This document shows positions 1 through 5,484 of a stretch of DNA of 23,130 nucleotides, in pieces. Below the pieces are notes generated by a model. That model was not told the origin of the DNA. It saw nothing but the letters and a program-made list of their open reading frames with translations, and searched no databases. This stretch comes from a virus. Every line of letters starts with the position of its first letter. Position 1 is the first letter of the stretch. The stretch is from IMG/VR virus record IMGVR_UViG_3300044984_003494, positions 1 to 23,130 of that record. One strand, given 5' to 3'. A program made the position numbers and the translations under genes.

Positions 1-91
1 CTGAGCATGATGGAGAAGCAAGTAATTAAGTTCACTACCCAAAACACAGTGCGTATGATTGCCGCAAGGTCTGCTTCTCCATCATGCTCAG
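1..91. repeat. 20-bp perfect inverted repeat at the left edge
   Basis: Bases 1-20 are the exact reverse complement of bases 72-91, with 51 bases between them. Both arms lie inside the partial minus-strand gene. A perfect 20-bp foldback that begins at base 1 is more typical of a chimeric read or contig-end artefact than of a functional hairpin, but a real hairpin cannot be excluded. Confidence 0.9.
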
Positions 92-146
92 TTGCCTTTT
101 GCCCCATTGCTTTTGCCCAAATTCTCCACAGCCTTTTGACGCTCAT
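1..146 (-). CDS. Small phage membrane protein, 3' end beyond left edge
   Basis: This is the first 48 codons of a gene that continues past the left edge. The start ATG (144-146) overlaps the TGA of the upstream YopX gene in an ATGA, as between its neighbours. The product begins MSVKRLWRIWAKAMG, followed by an acidic patch with the pattern HDGEAD and a hydrophobic stretch from about residue 35 (VFWVVNLITCFSIML). This resembles a common small phage protein with an amphipathic N-terminus and one C-terminal membrane segment, whose function is unknown. The last visible codons lie in a 20-base inverted repeat (1-20 with 72-91), so the sequence next to the edge may be artificial. The coding frame is supported by the operon overlap and the residue pattern; the family assignment is from memory. 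Confidence 0.6.
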   Translation of the reverse strand, partial: MSVKRLWRIWAKAMGQKATEHDGEADLAAIIRTVFWVVNLITCFSIML

Positions 147-544
147 GCTTTTAGTAGTTCACTATTCTCAAACTTATTTCCAATTACTGTATGATTGTCT
201 AAAATATCAGGTGAATGACCATAGACATGATCAAAAAACGGACCATCGCCATCAATCATGTATGTACCCGCTGCAAAATAGACAACACCAATGTTATCAT
301 TGTCGTGTGGTAGTATAAGATCATTTGCGAGAATATCGCCTTCATAGATTGGTGTGCCATTCTTATCATAGCAACCAGTCCATTGCACTAGCACACAGTT
401 AACTTTCTCAAGCTTTTCATGTGAGCTAAATGTACCGCCATAGTCTGCCTCATATGAGAAGAGCTCTCCATCACTTGCTCGAATGTAACGTTCGTCTGTT
501 GCAAACTGCTTCATAACAGGACGCCAAATTTTATATTTTTTCAT
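143..544 (-). CDS. YopX-domain protein, copy 1
   Basis: This 133-residue protein carries the YopX family hallmark at about residues 55-71: TGCYDKNGTPIYEGDI, where other members have TGLKDKNGxxIYEGDI. It ends with the matching tail IGNKFENSELLKA. YopX-domain proteins are common in phages and prophages, often in accessory gene clusters, and their biochemical role is not established. It is one of three adjacent paralogues and overlaps the next one upstream by an ATGA (541-544). It diverges most at the N-terminus, where the usual IKFRAW is replaced by YKIWRPVMKQF, and it has a longer acidic middle segment. The family assignment is strong; no function is proposed. Confidence 0.85.
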   Translation of the reverse strand: MKKYKIWRPVMKQFATDERYIRASDGELFSYEADYGGTFSSHEKLEKVNCVLVQWTGCYDKNGTPIYEGDILANDLILPHDNDNIGVVYFAAGTYMIDGDGPFFDHVYGHSPDILDNHTVIGNKFENSELLKA

Positions 545-894
545 GCTTTTAAGAGTTCAGGATTTTCCATAATGTTTCCAATGACTTCAATATCATTGGG
601 ATCTTCAATGTTATATCCATAAACAAATCCGCAACATCCGCAGTTCCAATCTAACTTAGATTCAACCTGTTGGACTTTATGATTGTGTTTGAGAATATCA
701 CCTTCGTAAATCTCTACACCATTCTTGTCTTTAAGACCAGTGTATTGCATGACTTTGCTCCATTTCATCCATTCTGCAAAATCCCACAAATCTCCCCCGC
801 TTCCGCTCATTGCATTATGCTCATAATGAGCGGTTGTAATGTTATAATGCATTTTATTTTCGCGCCAAGCTCTAAATTTAATTTCTCTGTTCAT
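541..894 (-). CDS. YopX-domain protein, copy 2
   Basis: This 117-residue YopX-family protein starts MNREIKFRAW, the classic family N-terminus. It contains YTGLKDKNGVEIYEGDIL near the middle and ends IGNIMENPELLKA. A cysteine cluster CGCC lies between the EGDIL motif and the C-terminal strand. It overlaps both neighbouring paralogues by four bases (ATGA), so the three are probably translated as a coupled unit. It is the shortest and most canonical of the three copies. The conserved ends and the variable middle suggest tandem duplication followed by divergence. The family's function is unknown. Confidence 0.87.
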   Translation of the reverse strand: MNREIKFRAWRENKMHYNITTAHYEHNAMSGSGGDLWDFAEWMKWSKVMQYTGLKDKNGVEIYEGDILKHNHKVQQVESKLDWNCGCCGFVYGYNIEDPNDIEVIGNIMENPELLKA

Positions 895-1319
895 GCTTCT
901 AATAGTTCAGGGTTTTCAAAGCTGTTGCCAATTACTTTGCCTAAATGAGAACGGTTTTGAACATAAGGATGAGTTGCCGCAACAATTGGATACTTTTGAT
1001 CACTATAAAGACCTTCTGTTCTATTAAAACAAATAAAGTCTCCCTCATAAATCTCTACTCCATTTTTGTCTTTCATGCCAGTAAATTGAACAAGAACATA
1101 TCTCGGCTCATTCACAATCTCACTGCCACGAAAATAATAATTAGGAGCAGGATTGGCATTATAGCGCGTTTCACGATCACCATCAATTGCACCAACAAAA
1201 TCAGTTAGCTGCCCTGTGAAGGGATCAATCTGCCAATTACTGAAACAATGCAGCGAGCAATCGTTCTCAGCCCATGCTTTGGCTTGTCTGTCCCAAATGC
1301 GGAATTTAATTTCTCTCAT
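891..1319 (-). CDS. YopX-domain protein, copy 3
   Basis: This 142-residue YopX-family protein begins MREIKFRIWDRQAKAW, has FTGMKDKNGVEIYEGDFI at about residues 79-96 and ends IGNSFENPELLEA. It is the first translated of the three paralogues and carries an extra segment of about 45 residues before the hallmark (containing NWQIDPFTGQL), a variant seen in longer YopX proteins. The start ATG is preceded by AATAAT, giving the AATATG context that recurs in this window, with no Shine-Dalgarno motif. Its end overlaps copy 2 by ATGA. Confidence 0.87.
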   Translation of the reverse strand: MREIKFRIWDRQAKAWAENDCSLHCFSNWQIDPFTGQLTDFVGAIDGDRETRYNANPAPNYYFRGSEIVNEPRYVLVQFTGMKDKNGVEIYEGDFICFNRTEGLYSDQKYPIVAATHPYVQNRSHLGKVIGNSFENPELLEA

Positions 1320-1328
1320 ATTATTCTT

Positions 1329-1631
1329 TTAATAACAAATTCTTACTTGTTGCCATGATGGAGCATTCATCCAGTCTCTCTCATCATTTGTGATGACTAA
1401 CCACTCTTGCCCCGTGCCAAATGTAATACGATTATCTTGTTTGTCAATAGTAAAATCATAAAGATCACATTCTTTTAGGATAGAAAAGATTTCATCAACA
1501 GAATAAAATCGTGAATACCATAAAGCATCACCATCTCCACCAGCAGAAATTACTTCCGCAATCAACCAATTGATTAGTTTTTTGATATGCGGCACTTGAT
1601 CAGTTCCGATTGTTGTATATTGCGTGTTCAT
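1329..1631 (-). CDS. Hypothetical protein
   Basis: This 100-residue soluble, acidic protein has no recognised domain. It sits in the minus-strand operon between the PPP phosphatase gene and the YopX trio, with 32 bases to the phosphatase stop and 9 bases to the next start. It has no signal peptide or membrane segment. A TTGACA occurs at 1655-1660 on this strand, but it is only 23 bases from the ATG, too close for a promoter in the pattern used elsewhere in the window. The coding call rests on length, operon position and the absence of any competing frame. Confidence 0.7.
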   Translation of the reverse strand: MNTQYTTIGTDQVPHIKKLINWLIAEVISAGGDGDALWYSRFYSVDEIFSILKECDLYDFTIDKQDNRITFGTGQEWLVITNDERDWMNAPSWQQVRICY

Positions 1632-1663
1632 TGTTTAATGTTTATTAAGCTTCTTGTCAAGAA

Positions 1664-2344
1664 CTAATTGCTTCTGACGAAAGAATATTTTGGTCCGTCG
1701 ATTACCATTGCTGTAATGTAACCATCAGGCAAAAACGATCCCGTGTCAATACAAATTCTAAATCCATCATCAACAACTCCACCTCTTTGGATAGAGTGAC
1801 CGCAAACAACAGTTTTGCCAGATTTGTGTGGATAAATTTCTCTGAATGAGTTCCAAATGCATCGCCACTCTTCCTGATCTTCTACATCTTGTTCGTGAGC
1901 CAAAAATCCATGAACAAAAATGTGGTTTTCGGTTTCGTAAGTGAGTTTTAAATTATTTAAAAATTGACCATGAAGTTCAAGCATTTTATGTAACGCTCTA
2001 GTGAGATAGCCGTCTCGAACAGCTTTGCAATCATAAGATTCCAAGCATTCATAGCCTCCATGCATCATCCATGACTTTTGCATTTGTGCGCTAGATATTT
2101 GACCGCTGGACCATTTCATAGATTCCAAAGCCATTCTCTCATGATTCCCCAGCAGAGTAACCAAATTGCACTTATCCTCAAGAGACAAAACAAAATCAAT
2201 TACACCTTTACTATCTTTGCCGCGATCAATGTAATCACCAAGAAAGATTATTGTATCATCTTCGGTGAAAGATAGTTTTTTGAAAAGATTTTCAAGGTGA
2301 TCAAGTTCACCATGAACGTCTCCGATAGCTATTGTTTTGCTCAT
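1664..2344 (-). CDS. PPP-family serine/threonine protein phosphatase, lambda NinI-like
   Basis: This 226-residue metallophosphatase has the signature of the PPP family: GDVHG at residues 8-12, GDYIDRG at 36-42 and GNHER at 66-70, plus later metal-binding histidines in FVHGF and VCGHS. Its length matches lambda protein phosphatase (about 221 residues). Known members use two metal ions to hydrolyse phosphoserine, phosphothreonine or phosphohistidine, and some act on nucleotides. All core metal and phosphate ligands visible by motif are intact, so it should be active in the cytoplasm. It lies in the early minus-strand operon, consistent with altering host signalling during takeover; that role is inference. 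It belongs to a different branch from the phosphoesterase at 19204-19734. Confidence 0.92.
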   Translation of the reverse strand: MSKTIAIGDVHGELDHLENLFKKLSFTEDDTIIFLGDYIDRGKDSKGVIDFVLSLEDKCNLVTLLGNHERMALESMKWSSGQISSAQMQKSWMMHGGYECLESYDCKAVRDGYLTRALHKMLELHGQFLNNLKLTYETENHIFVHGFLAHEQDVEDQEEWRCIWNSFREIYPHKSGKTVVCGHSIQRGGVVDDGFRICIDTGSFLPDGYITAMVIDGPKYSFVRSN

Positions 2345-2368
2345 TTTTTGTGTATAATGTCTTTTTAT

Positions 2369-2551
2369 TCATTTGATTAAAAATCGCTCCAGTATCGTAA
2401 AAATCGCCAACATAACGATCAGTAATACCGCTGGAATCCAAAGTGGACTAAAAACCCACCACCACGACCAGTGAATCTGCTCGGTTAATTTAAGCGCAAT
2501 AAACACGCCAGTCAAAAAATAAAGCACTCTGGCTTGTTTAACTTCTTCCAT
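2369..2551 (-). CDS. Small two-segment membrane protein
   Basis: This 60-residue protein starts at the ATG at 2549-2551, separated by one base (TAACATG) from the stop of the gene upstream. The frame is open further upstream, but that part overlaps the preceding gene and reads like non-coding sequence, so the short start is preferred. The protein has a hydrophobic stretch at about residues 9-20, a tryptophan-rich loop (HWSWWWVFSPLWIP) and a second hydrophobic stretch ending near ERFLIK. The W-S-W-W-W-V-xSPLWIP pattern is the one usually labelled Fragile-X-F-type transmembrane protein in phage annotations, a name that says nothing about function. It is probably an inner-membrane protein. Confidence 0.72.
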   Translation of the reverse strand: MEEVKQARVLYFLTGVFIALKLTEQIHWSWWWVFSPLWIPAVLLIVMLAIFTILERFLIK

Positions 2552-2552
2552 G

Positions 2553-2837
2553 TTATTGTTTTGCTTTAAGCTGTTCAATTTCTTTTCGAGCATCCTGCAA
2601 TTGTTTGCGCAAAATAGGCACACAGCTACAATGAACTTCATCAGCATAATCTGCATCCACATGTTTCGCGGCATCATGCCATTCATCAAGCTCATCTGTC
2701 GCCTTTTGCAAACGATCTTTTAAGGAAACTACTTCTTCAAAAAGAGTTTTGCCGCTATCGAGATGATTCTTGCCAATGATTAGAAACTCGCAGCATAGAT
2801 CGTGCTGTCCTATTGCGTATTGTTGTCTTTTGTTCAT
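2553..2837 (-). CDS. Hypothetical coiled-coil protein
   Basis: This 94-residue protein has predicted coiled coil in two parts: a central LKDRLQKATDELDEWHDAA segment and a C-terminal segment rich in Q, K, E and L (about residues 76-94). Two cysteines form a CSC motif at about residue 70, and two others are adjacent near residue 15. It shares one base with the start of the upstream gene's stop (TAATG), so translation is probably coupled. It has no membrane segment, and no function can be assigned. Confidence 0.72.
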   Translation of the reverse strand: MNKRQQYAIGQHDLCCEFLIIGKNHLDSGKTLFEEVVSLKDRLQKATDELDEWHDAAKHVDADYADEVHCSCVPILRKQLQDARKEIEQLKAKQ

Positions 2838-3292
2838 TATTTTTTTTGTTTAAAACGCTTTCCAATATTTTTGTTATTGTCGTCAGGAGCAAAATCATTA
2901 TAGGGAACAATACAGCAACAATAGCACCACTTTGTCGCCATGATAGCAGCTACTCCATTAATGGCATCGCACTCTTCTCTTGTTTCTGGAATAAGCCACA
3001 AAACTGTGCTGCTTAGAGGCAGTGTGTAGCCATCTTCTTGAGCTTCTTCGTGCGTGTCTATCACAAACGCTTCGCACATTGCCAAAGAGCCATCGTCCAA
3101 GTATTGAGGTTTGCGATCAATACATCCAGACGACATCATGTATCGTACGTAAAGATACTTATGATTTTCACTATTAAAATCCACCAACCATTGACCTTTT
3201 TCGTTTTTGGTGACATTGATTTTTTTGATGACTATTTTGTCTTCAGGTTTAGCGGTTTTGTGTTTTCGTATTTTTTCTAAATGGTATTTCAT
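2837..3292 (-). CDS. Hypothetical protein
   Basis: This 151-residue protein has a basic N-terminus (HLEKIRKHKTAK), a lysine-rich KKINVTKNEKGQW segment and an unusual CYCCCI cysteine cluster near residue 122. The C-terminus is basic (KRFKQKK). The cysteine cluster could bind metal, but spacing alone does not show this. It overlaps the upstream gene by ATGA (3289-3292) and the downstream gene by one base, fitting a translationally coupled operon. I do not recognise the family. Confidence 0.75.
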   Translation of the reverse strand: MKYHLEKIRKHKTAKPEDKIVIKKINVTKNEKGQWLVDFNSENHKYLYVRYMMSSGCIDRKPQYLDDGSLAMCEAFVIDTHEEAQEDGYTLPLSSTVLWLIPETREECDAINGVAAIMATKWCYCCCIVPYNDFAPDDNNKNIGKRFKQKK

Positions 3293-3549
3293 ATTTTATT
3301 ATTTTTTATTGCAGAAGCACCTTGTATTGCGGAGCGCCATGCTTCGTTTATTTGTTTTTGTTGCTCCTGTCTTTTTTCTTCGGCGACTTTCACGGCAATT
3401 TCAAAACCGTCTTGATCGCACTCGAATTGACTGACAGCATTCGCAAGCATAGAGTGAACTTCGTTTAGTGTCAATGCTTTCATGTCAGACTCTGAATATG
3501 ACCAGCCGCGAATGTATTCTGCTAATTGTTCGAAGGTATATGTTTTCAT
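3289..3549 (-). CDS. Hypothetical protein
   Basis: This 86-residue, mostly helical protein has no membrane segment. The C-terminal half, from about residue 52 (KVAEEKRQEQQKQINEAW), is charged and likely coiled coil. It has ATGA overlaps at both ends (3546-3549 with the upstream gene, 3289-3292 with the downstream gene), strong evidence that it is translated as part of the operon. No homologue is recognised and no function is proposed. Confidence 0.72.
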   Translation of the reverse strand: MKTYTFEQLAEYIRGWSYSESDMKALTLNEVHSMLANAVSQFECDQDGFEIAVKVAEEKRQEQQKQINEAWRSAIQGASAIKNNKI

Positions 3550-3809
3550 TGATCAATAAATTTGCTAACTGCCTTAACAGAAGGAAAGGAAAAAGGATTT
3601 TGCCTCAATTGCTTAGCGATCTCTCCTTGTATGACATCATGATATAAATCATATAATAAGCGATTAGCAGCAGCTTTATCTCGGATTAAAAAGCTTTCCC
3701 TTTTTTGATAACTGGAAATTGTATTGTATAAATCTACTTCTTTCGATGCCCTTTCATTGAGAAGTCGAACAGCTTCTTCGTGAGTTGTGTTTTCGGTGTT
3801 GTTTGTCAT
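3546..3809 (-). CDS. Hypothetical protein
   Basis: This 87-residue, predominantly helical protein begins MTNNTENTTHEEAV and ends in a segment with PFSFPSVKAVSKFIDQ. It has no cysteine, signal peptide or membrane segment. The start lies one base after the TAA of the upstream gene, and its stop overlaps the next gene by ATGA. It is probably a small soluble early protein; the family is not recognised. Confidence 0.7.
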   Translation of the reverse strand: MTNNTENTTHEEAVRLLNERASKEVDLYNTISSYQKRESFLIRDKAAANRLLYDLYHDVIQGEIAKQLRQNPFSFPSVKAVSKFIDQ

Positions 3810-3810
3810 T

Positions 3811-4056
3811 TTATTGTTTGGTTGAGTTATCAGAGTTCGATGTCGGCAGCGATGCCATCACAGAGGCGTTCGGCAGAAGAAATTCACTATGCTCGTAGAA
3901 TACCCTACCACCATCTATCGGTTCGCATAACCATCCATCTCCTAGCTGACGCTCAATGAGCTTTACAGTTCGCTTTGATCTTTCGTGCCATGCTGTCATG
4001 CCTAAGCTAAAGCCTTCAGGCATTCTTACCATCGAATCGTCAACTCCATTTTTCAT
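3811..4056 (-). CDS. Hypothetical protein
   Basis: This is an 81-residue protein. The frame is open to an ATG at 4068, but the ATG at 4054-4056 overlaps the upstream gene's TGA exactly as ATGA, the arrangement used by its neighbours, so I choose 4056. The sequence contains MTAWHERSKRTVKLIERQLGDGW (broken over residues 20-42), a compact pattern like a small beta-rich domain of the kind that reads 'MxVWHxRxxRxVxLxxRxxxGWxCEP'. This is a description and not a family assignment. The C-terminus is serine- and asparagine-rich and probably disordered. Confidence 0.68.
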   Translation of the reverse strand: MKNGVDDSMVRMPEGFSLGMTAWHERSKRTVKLIERQLGDGWLCEPIDGGRVFYEHSEFLLPNASVMASLPTSNSDNSTKQ

Positions 4057-4418
4057 GCTTTGCGCCATCTTGAGGATTTTTTAATATCGGGGTTTTCAAT
4101 ACAAAAGTCATCGCTTTCAAAAATCAGATGACCATCACCATCCCAAGCCCATGCGACTTTGAGATTTGTTTCTGAATCAATAAAACAATGAATACTGTCT
4201 CTTTCTTCGTCGGTGCATTCTTCGATGTATAAATGTTCACCTAGCAACATAGGGGCGTATTTATCAAAACCTTCGGGAAAAGGAACGAATGAATCGCGCA
4301 GTTTGAAGTTCGAATAACAACCTCTGCCCTCGCTAGGAAAAGCATATTCCAAAAGAGATTCGCCTAAAGTGCATTCATCTTGTTTAGCAAATTGTAAAAT
4401 GTAATCGTCAAGTTTCAT
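4053..4418 (-). CDS. Hypothetical acidic protein, first gene of a minus-strand operon
   Basis: This 121-residue acidic protein is rich in aromatic residues and aspartate, with a beta-strand-like C-terminal half (LKVAWAWDGDGHLIFESDDF). It is the first gene after the promoter at 4430-4458, and its mRNA is predicted to have only about five bases before the ATG. There is no Shine-Dalgarno sequence. The end overlaps the next gene by ATGA. It has no membrane segments or known motif. Being promoter-proximal in the operon suggests early, strong expression, as for many small phage takeover proteins; that is inference. Confidence 0.72.
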   Translation of the reverse strand: MKLDDYILQFAKQDECTLGESLLEYAFPSEGRGCYSNFKLRDSFVPFPEGFDKYAPMLLGEHLYIEECTDEERDSIHCFIDSETNLKVAWAWDGDGHLIFESDDFCIENPDIKKSSRWRKA

Positions 4419-4429
4419 CGCTGCGGAGG

Positions 4430-4458
4430 AATGTATGGTATTTTGTGGATGTTGTCAA
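4430..4458 (-). promoter_or_regulatory. Early promoter for the 4418-to-left operon
   Basis: On the minus strand a perfect -35 box TTGACA (4453-4458) is followed after 17 bases by TACATT (4430-4435). This is the same pair and spacing as the rIIB promoter. Transcription should start about five bases before the ATG at 4418. Confidence 0.72.
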
Positions 4459-4465
4459 GATATTT

Positions 4466-5371
4466 TTATTGATTACTCAAAACTTGTAGGATTGCTAAGT
4501 CTTTGCCTTTGAGTTCGAATTCCCAGACACAATCGTTGTTCATAGATACTACAGCAGGAACGTGAGATGCAAACTCAGCATGACTACGAGGCTTATCAGG
4601 CAAACCCTCGCTCCAGTGCATGACGGGAGTGTAATTGCGCCATGTGTTTTTGAACAATTTAAAATGACAAAAATCAGAAGGATTAACTGCATCATGAAGG
4701 TTGTCAAACACCAAAGGAACAAGCTCGCCAAATGATTTATATAGATTCTTGCAATTCCAATAGCCGCCATGCTCGTTCTCCAATACTAAGCGATTCTGAA
4801 CTGATGGCGAGCAAGAGAACAATGCTGACACAAAGCGATCAATGTAACTGGCGAGAGTTTCTCGCTTGAAGTCAGGCGAGAGATTGAGGTGAAGGCACAT
4901 TGGCGCGGAATAGTTTTGTGGTAGTCCCATCAAATCCAACATGTAAGCTTGGTGATTGAGTTCTTTGATACTACGATCAACAACGTCTGCACTGTATGAT
5001 GTAAGCACATTGAATTGATCAGGATGAGAAGAAACAGAAACGCCGCAGTGTTGTGCTGTTGCGCCAACATCTGCCAATGCAGACTCAATCGCCGACATGT
5101 CTGGTAAATCGCTATAGGAGATATTGAGAGTGCTGTCTGTAACGAGCGGAGCTAAACAGCTAGAGACACGGTAATGAGAAATACCGTTTGCGGCACAATG
5201 CAAAACAATTTGTTTGGTTAGTCGGCAGTTGTGTAGAATGCGTGACGAAAGCTCTACAAGCGCAACATCTCGACCCAGCTCCAAAAAGCGTTTGCGTGTC
5301 ATGGTTTTAAAGGCAAGAGACTTGTCTTTCTTCTTGAGGATTTCACTGATGCATACGAGTCCTAATTTCAT
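4466..5371 (-). CDS. uvsE: UV damage endonuclease (UvdE/UvsE family)
   Basis: This 301-residue TIM-barrel repair enzyme of the UvdE/UvsE family incises DNA 5' to UV photoproducts, independently of UvrABC. Visible family motifs are YRVSS (67-71), SSHPDQF (114-120), a histidine at about 140, LENE (197-200), FDNLHD (222-227), HWSEG (252-256) and SHAEFASH (263-270). Together these supply the histidine and acidic ligands of the metal cluster. The frame is open to a GTG at 5378-5380, but the ATG at 5369-5371 fits the family start (MKLGLVCIS) and lies three bases from the predicted transcription start, so I use it. It is transcribed divergently from rIIA and probably serves early repair of phage DNA in sunlight-exposed environments (inference). 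Confidence 0.92.
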   Translation of the reverse strand: MKLGLVCISEILKKKDKSLAFKTMTRKRFLELGRDVALVELSSRILHNCRLTKQIVLHCAANGISHYRVSSCLAPLVTDSTLNISYSDLPDMSAIESALADVGATAQHCGVSVSSHPDQFNVLTSYSADVVDRSIKELNHQAYMLDLMGLPQNYSAPMCLHLNLSPDFKRETLASYIDRFVSALFSCSPSVQNRLVLENEHGGYWNCKNLYKSFGELVPLVFDNLHDAVNPSDFCHFKLFKNTWRNYTPVMHWSEGLPDKPRSHAEFASHVPAVVSMNNDCVWEFELKGKDLAILQVLSNQ

Positions 5372-5380
5372 GTGGCGCAC

Positions 5381-5408
5381 AGAGTAACATTTCGTAGCAG
5401 CTTGTCAA
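5381..5408 (-). promoter_or_regulatory. Early promoter of uvsE
   Basis: On the minus strand TTGACA (5403-5408) is followed after 16 bases by TACTCT (5381-5386), a weaker -10. The predicted transcription start is about three bases before the ATG at 5371. The -35 is preceded by TTG, giving TTGTTGACA, the same extended box as at rIIA. Confidence 0.6.
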
Positions 5409-5451
5409 CAAAAATCTTGCCGCGAAAATTTTTTCAAAAAACTTGTTGACA
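5403..5451. promoter_or_regulatory. Divergent uvsE/rIIA promoter region with 9-bp dyad
   Basis: The nine bases TGTCAACAA at 5403-5411 and TTGTTGACA at 5443-5451 are perfect inverted copies that carry the two divergent -35 boxes. The 31 bases between them are very AT-rich (GCGAAAATTTTTTCAAAAAA core). Back-to-back -35 boxes could let one bound factor affect both genes; that is inference. Confidence 0.7.
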
Positions 5452-5474
5452 TGTCCACTATTTCTGATTACTAT
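5446..5474 (+). promoter_or_regulatory. Early promoter of rIIA-like gene
   Basis: TTGACA (5446-5451), 17-base spacer, TACTAT (5469-5474). The expected transcription start at about 5481 is only about four bases before the ATG at 5485. There is no Shine-Dalgarno motif upstream of the ATG. Confidence 0.72.
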
Positions 5475-5484
5475 TGCCCCCGAC

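Noticed and set aside
7-318. Plus-strand ORF of 103 codons at the left edge
   Set aside because: It overlaps the minus-strand partial gene and first YopX gene, which are supported by family motifs and ATGA coupling. The plus-strand product looks like antisense sequence.
1655-1660. TTGACA on the minus strand before the 1329-1631 gene
   Set aside because: The ATG is only 23 bases away, leaving no room for a -10 and start site in the spacing seen at the other eight boxes. The best -10 would abut the ATG.
2552-2695. Upstream extension of the 60-residue membrane protein
   Set aside because: The open frame reaches 2695, but this part overlaps the coiled-coil gene completely and is methionine-rich like a shadow frame. 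The ATG at 2551 sits one base after that gene's stop.
4628-4640. GTGTAATTG inside uvsE resembling the late motif
   Set aside because: It is antisense to the gene it lies in, has no start codon 14-16 bases downstream and lacks the final A or T pattern.
5443-5484. Fourteen additional N-terminal residues for rIIA
   Set aside because: The -35 and -10 boxes lie within this stretch, and the residues do not resemble the family start.
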